Origin: Dehalococcoidales bacterium
GTDB taxonomy: Bacteria; Chloroflexota; Dehalococcoidia; Dehalococcoidales; UBA3254
Length of the DNA: 6,538 nt
Reading direction: 5' to 3'
NCBI GenBank assembly: GCA_028718465.1
Contig: JAQULX010000032.1
Location: 1 to 6,538, forward strand
Every line of letters starts with the position of its first letter. The stretch's first letter is position 1. Shown one piece after another: positions 6,173 through 6,538 of this stretch. The position numbers were made by a program, and so were the translations under genes. The notes beneath the pieces were generated by a model that saw nothing but the letters and a program-made list of their open reading frames with translations, ran no database searches and had not been told where the DNA came from.

Positions 6173-6538
6173 CCGAATCATCGATTTCATCCCATTTAGT
6201 CAGTAAATTGTACAAATAGTCTTTACTGAAATGTCTTTCTCGCGCATAATGGATCCGGTGCAGGCGTTTTAGAATGACAACAGGGATGGCCTGGATGATG
6301 ACTTCAGGCGCCAGGTTCTTGGATTTGGAAAACATTGATAGCAGGGATACCAGGGTACGTGAATATTTCCCCTCGCAATTAAGGTTCTTTTTGAGAGAAT
6401 TACCAGACGCCCCGCCGTAAGAATTGGTCAGCAAGAAAAAGACAAAATCAAATAAAGGGTCGCCGGATTCTTCATAAAATTCCCAATCGACAACATATAA
6501 TTTATCCCTGTCAACAATAATGTTTTCATTACAAAAAT
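6132..6538 (-). CDS. Phosphotransferase of the APH/choline-kinase fold, C-terminal part (5' end outside window)
   Basis: The frame is open from the right edge of the window (first full codon at 6536) to TAA at 6132-6134, giving 134 residues. It begins FCNENIIVDRDKLYVVDWEF. In the APH/choline kinase fold the catalytic loop is H-x-D-x4-N. Here the metal-binding Asn is the fifth residue, and the missing H-x-D would lie just outside the window. The following VVDWE holds the Asp that corresponds to the DFG aspartate, and SGDPLFDFVFFL follows as usual for the family. The remaining approximately 100 residues are mostly helical, as expected for the C-lobe. Internal ATG or TTG codons exist, but starting there would remove the active site, so the gene is truncated only by the window edge. 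The substrate is unknown; relatives phosphorylate sugars, choline, amino alcohols or aminoglycosides. In this setting a sugar or head-group kinase is more plausible than antibiotic resistance. Confidence 0.8.
   Translation of the reverse strand, partial: FCNENIIVDRDKLYVVDWEFYEESGDPLFDFVFFLLTNSYGGASGNSLKKNLNCEGKYSRTLVSLLSMFSKSKNLAPEVIIQAIPVVILKRLHRIHYARERHFSKDYLYNLLTKWDEIDDSATSRILSRLQIHR

Noticed and set aside
6132..6538. Antibiotic-resistance aminoglycoside phosphotransferase
   Set aside because: Only the shared kinase fold is visible, the substrate-binding half is missing, and the surrounding genes suggest glycan metabolism rather than resistance.
1..6538. CRISPR array, insertion sequence or phage genes
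   Set aside because: No regularly spaced direct repeats, transposase, integrase or phage structural motif was found in any frame examined.

Overview
The window looks like part of a cell-surface glycan locus from an uncultured bacterium, or possibly an archaeon. The DNA is moderately AT-rich. Shine-Dalgarno sites are present (GGAGG at 4359-4363), and two of the large genes seem to start with TTG. I cannot place the organism from this sequence. A Chloroflexota/Dehalococcoidia-like or methanogen-like lineage is only a hunch, from the style of the polytopic membrane protein.

Layout: positions 1-418 have no convincing gene. They hold two hairpins, one of them a plausible + strand terminator for a gene left of the window, and a very short ORF with a strong ribosome binding site. 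Two minus-strand genes follow, 58 bp apart and probably co-transcribed. The promoter-proximal one (2181-3872) joins a formyltransferase-like domain to a beta-propeller domain like the N-terminal domain of GINT1. The distal one (419-2122) is a membrane-anchored GH123/DUF4091-type glycoside hydrolase-like protein. A 205-bp divergent intergenic region (3873-4077) carries an inverted repeat beside the formyltransferase start and a separate palindrome of about 100 bp. On the plus strand there is a small three-helix membrane protein (4078-4329), then a 601-residue polytopic membrane protein with GT-C glycosyltransferase-like architecture (4367-6172). A minus-strand kinase of the APH/choline-kinase fold enters from the right edge (6132-6538). 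It overlaps the end of the 601-residue gene tail to tail by 41 bp.

How they may work together (inference): a soluble N-formyltransferase acting on a nucleotide-linked amino sugar, a lipid-linked-sugar transferase in the membrane, an extracytoplasmic hydrolase of a family known for N-acetylgalactosamine chemistry, and a small-molecule kinase would suit assembly and trimming of a surface polysaccharide or glycolipid containing N-acylated amino sugars. No mobile-element gene, tRNA, rRNA or CRISPR array was seen. The most unusual items are the formyltransferase/propeller fusion with Ser where the classical catalytic Asn would be, and the coaxial palindrome in the divergent promoter region.
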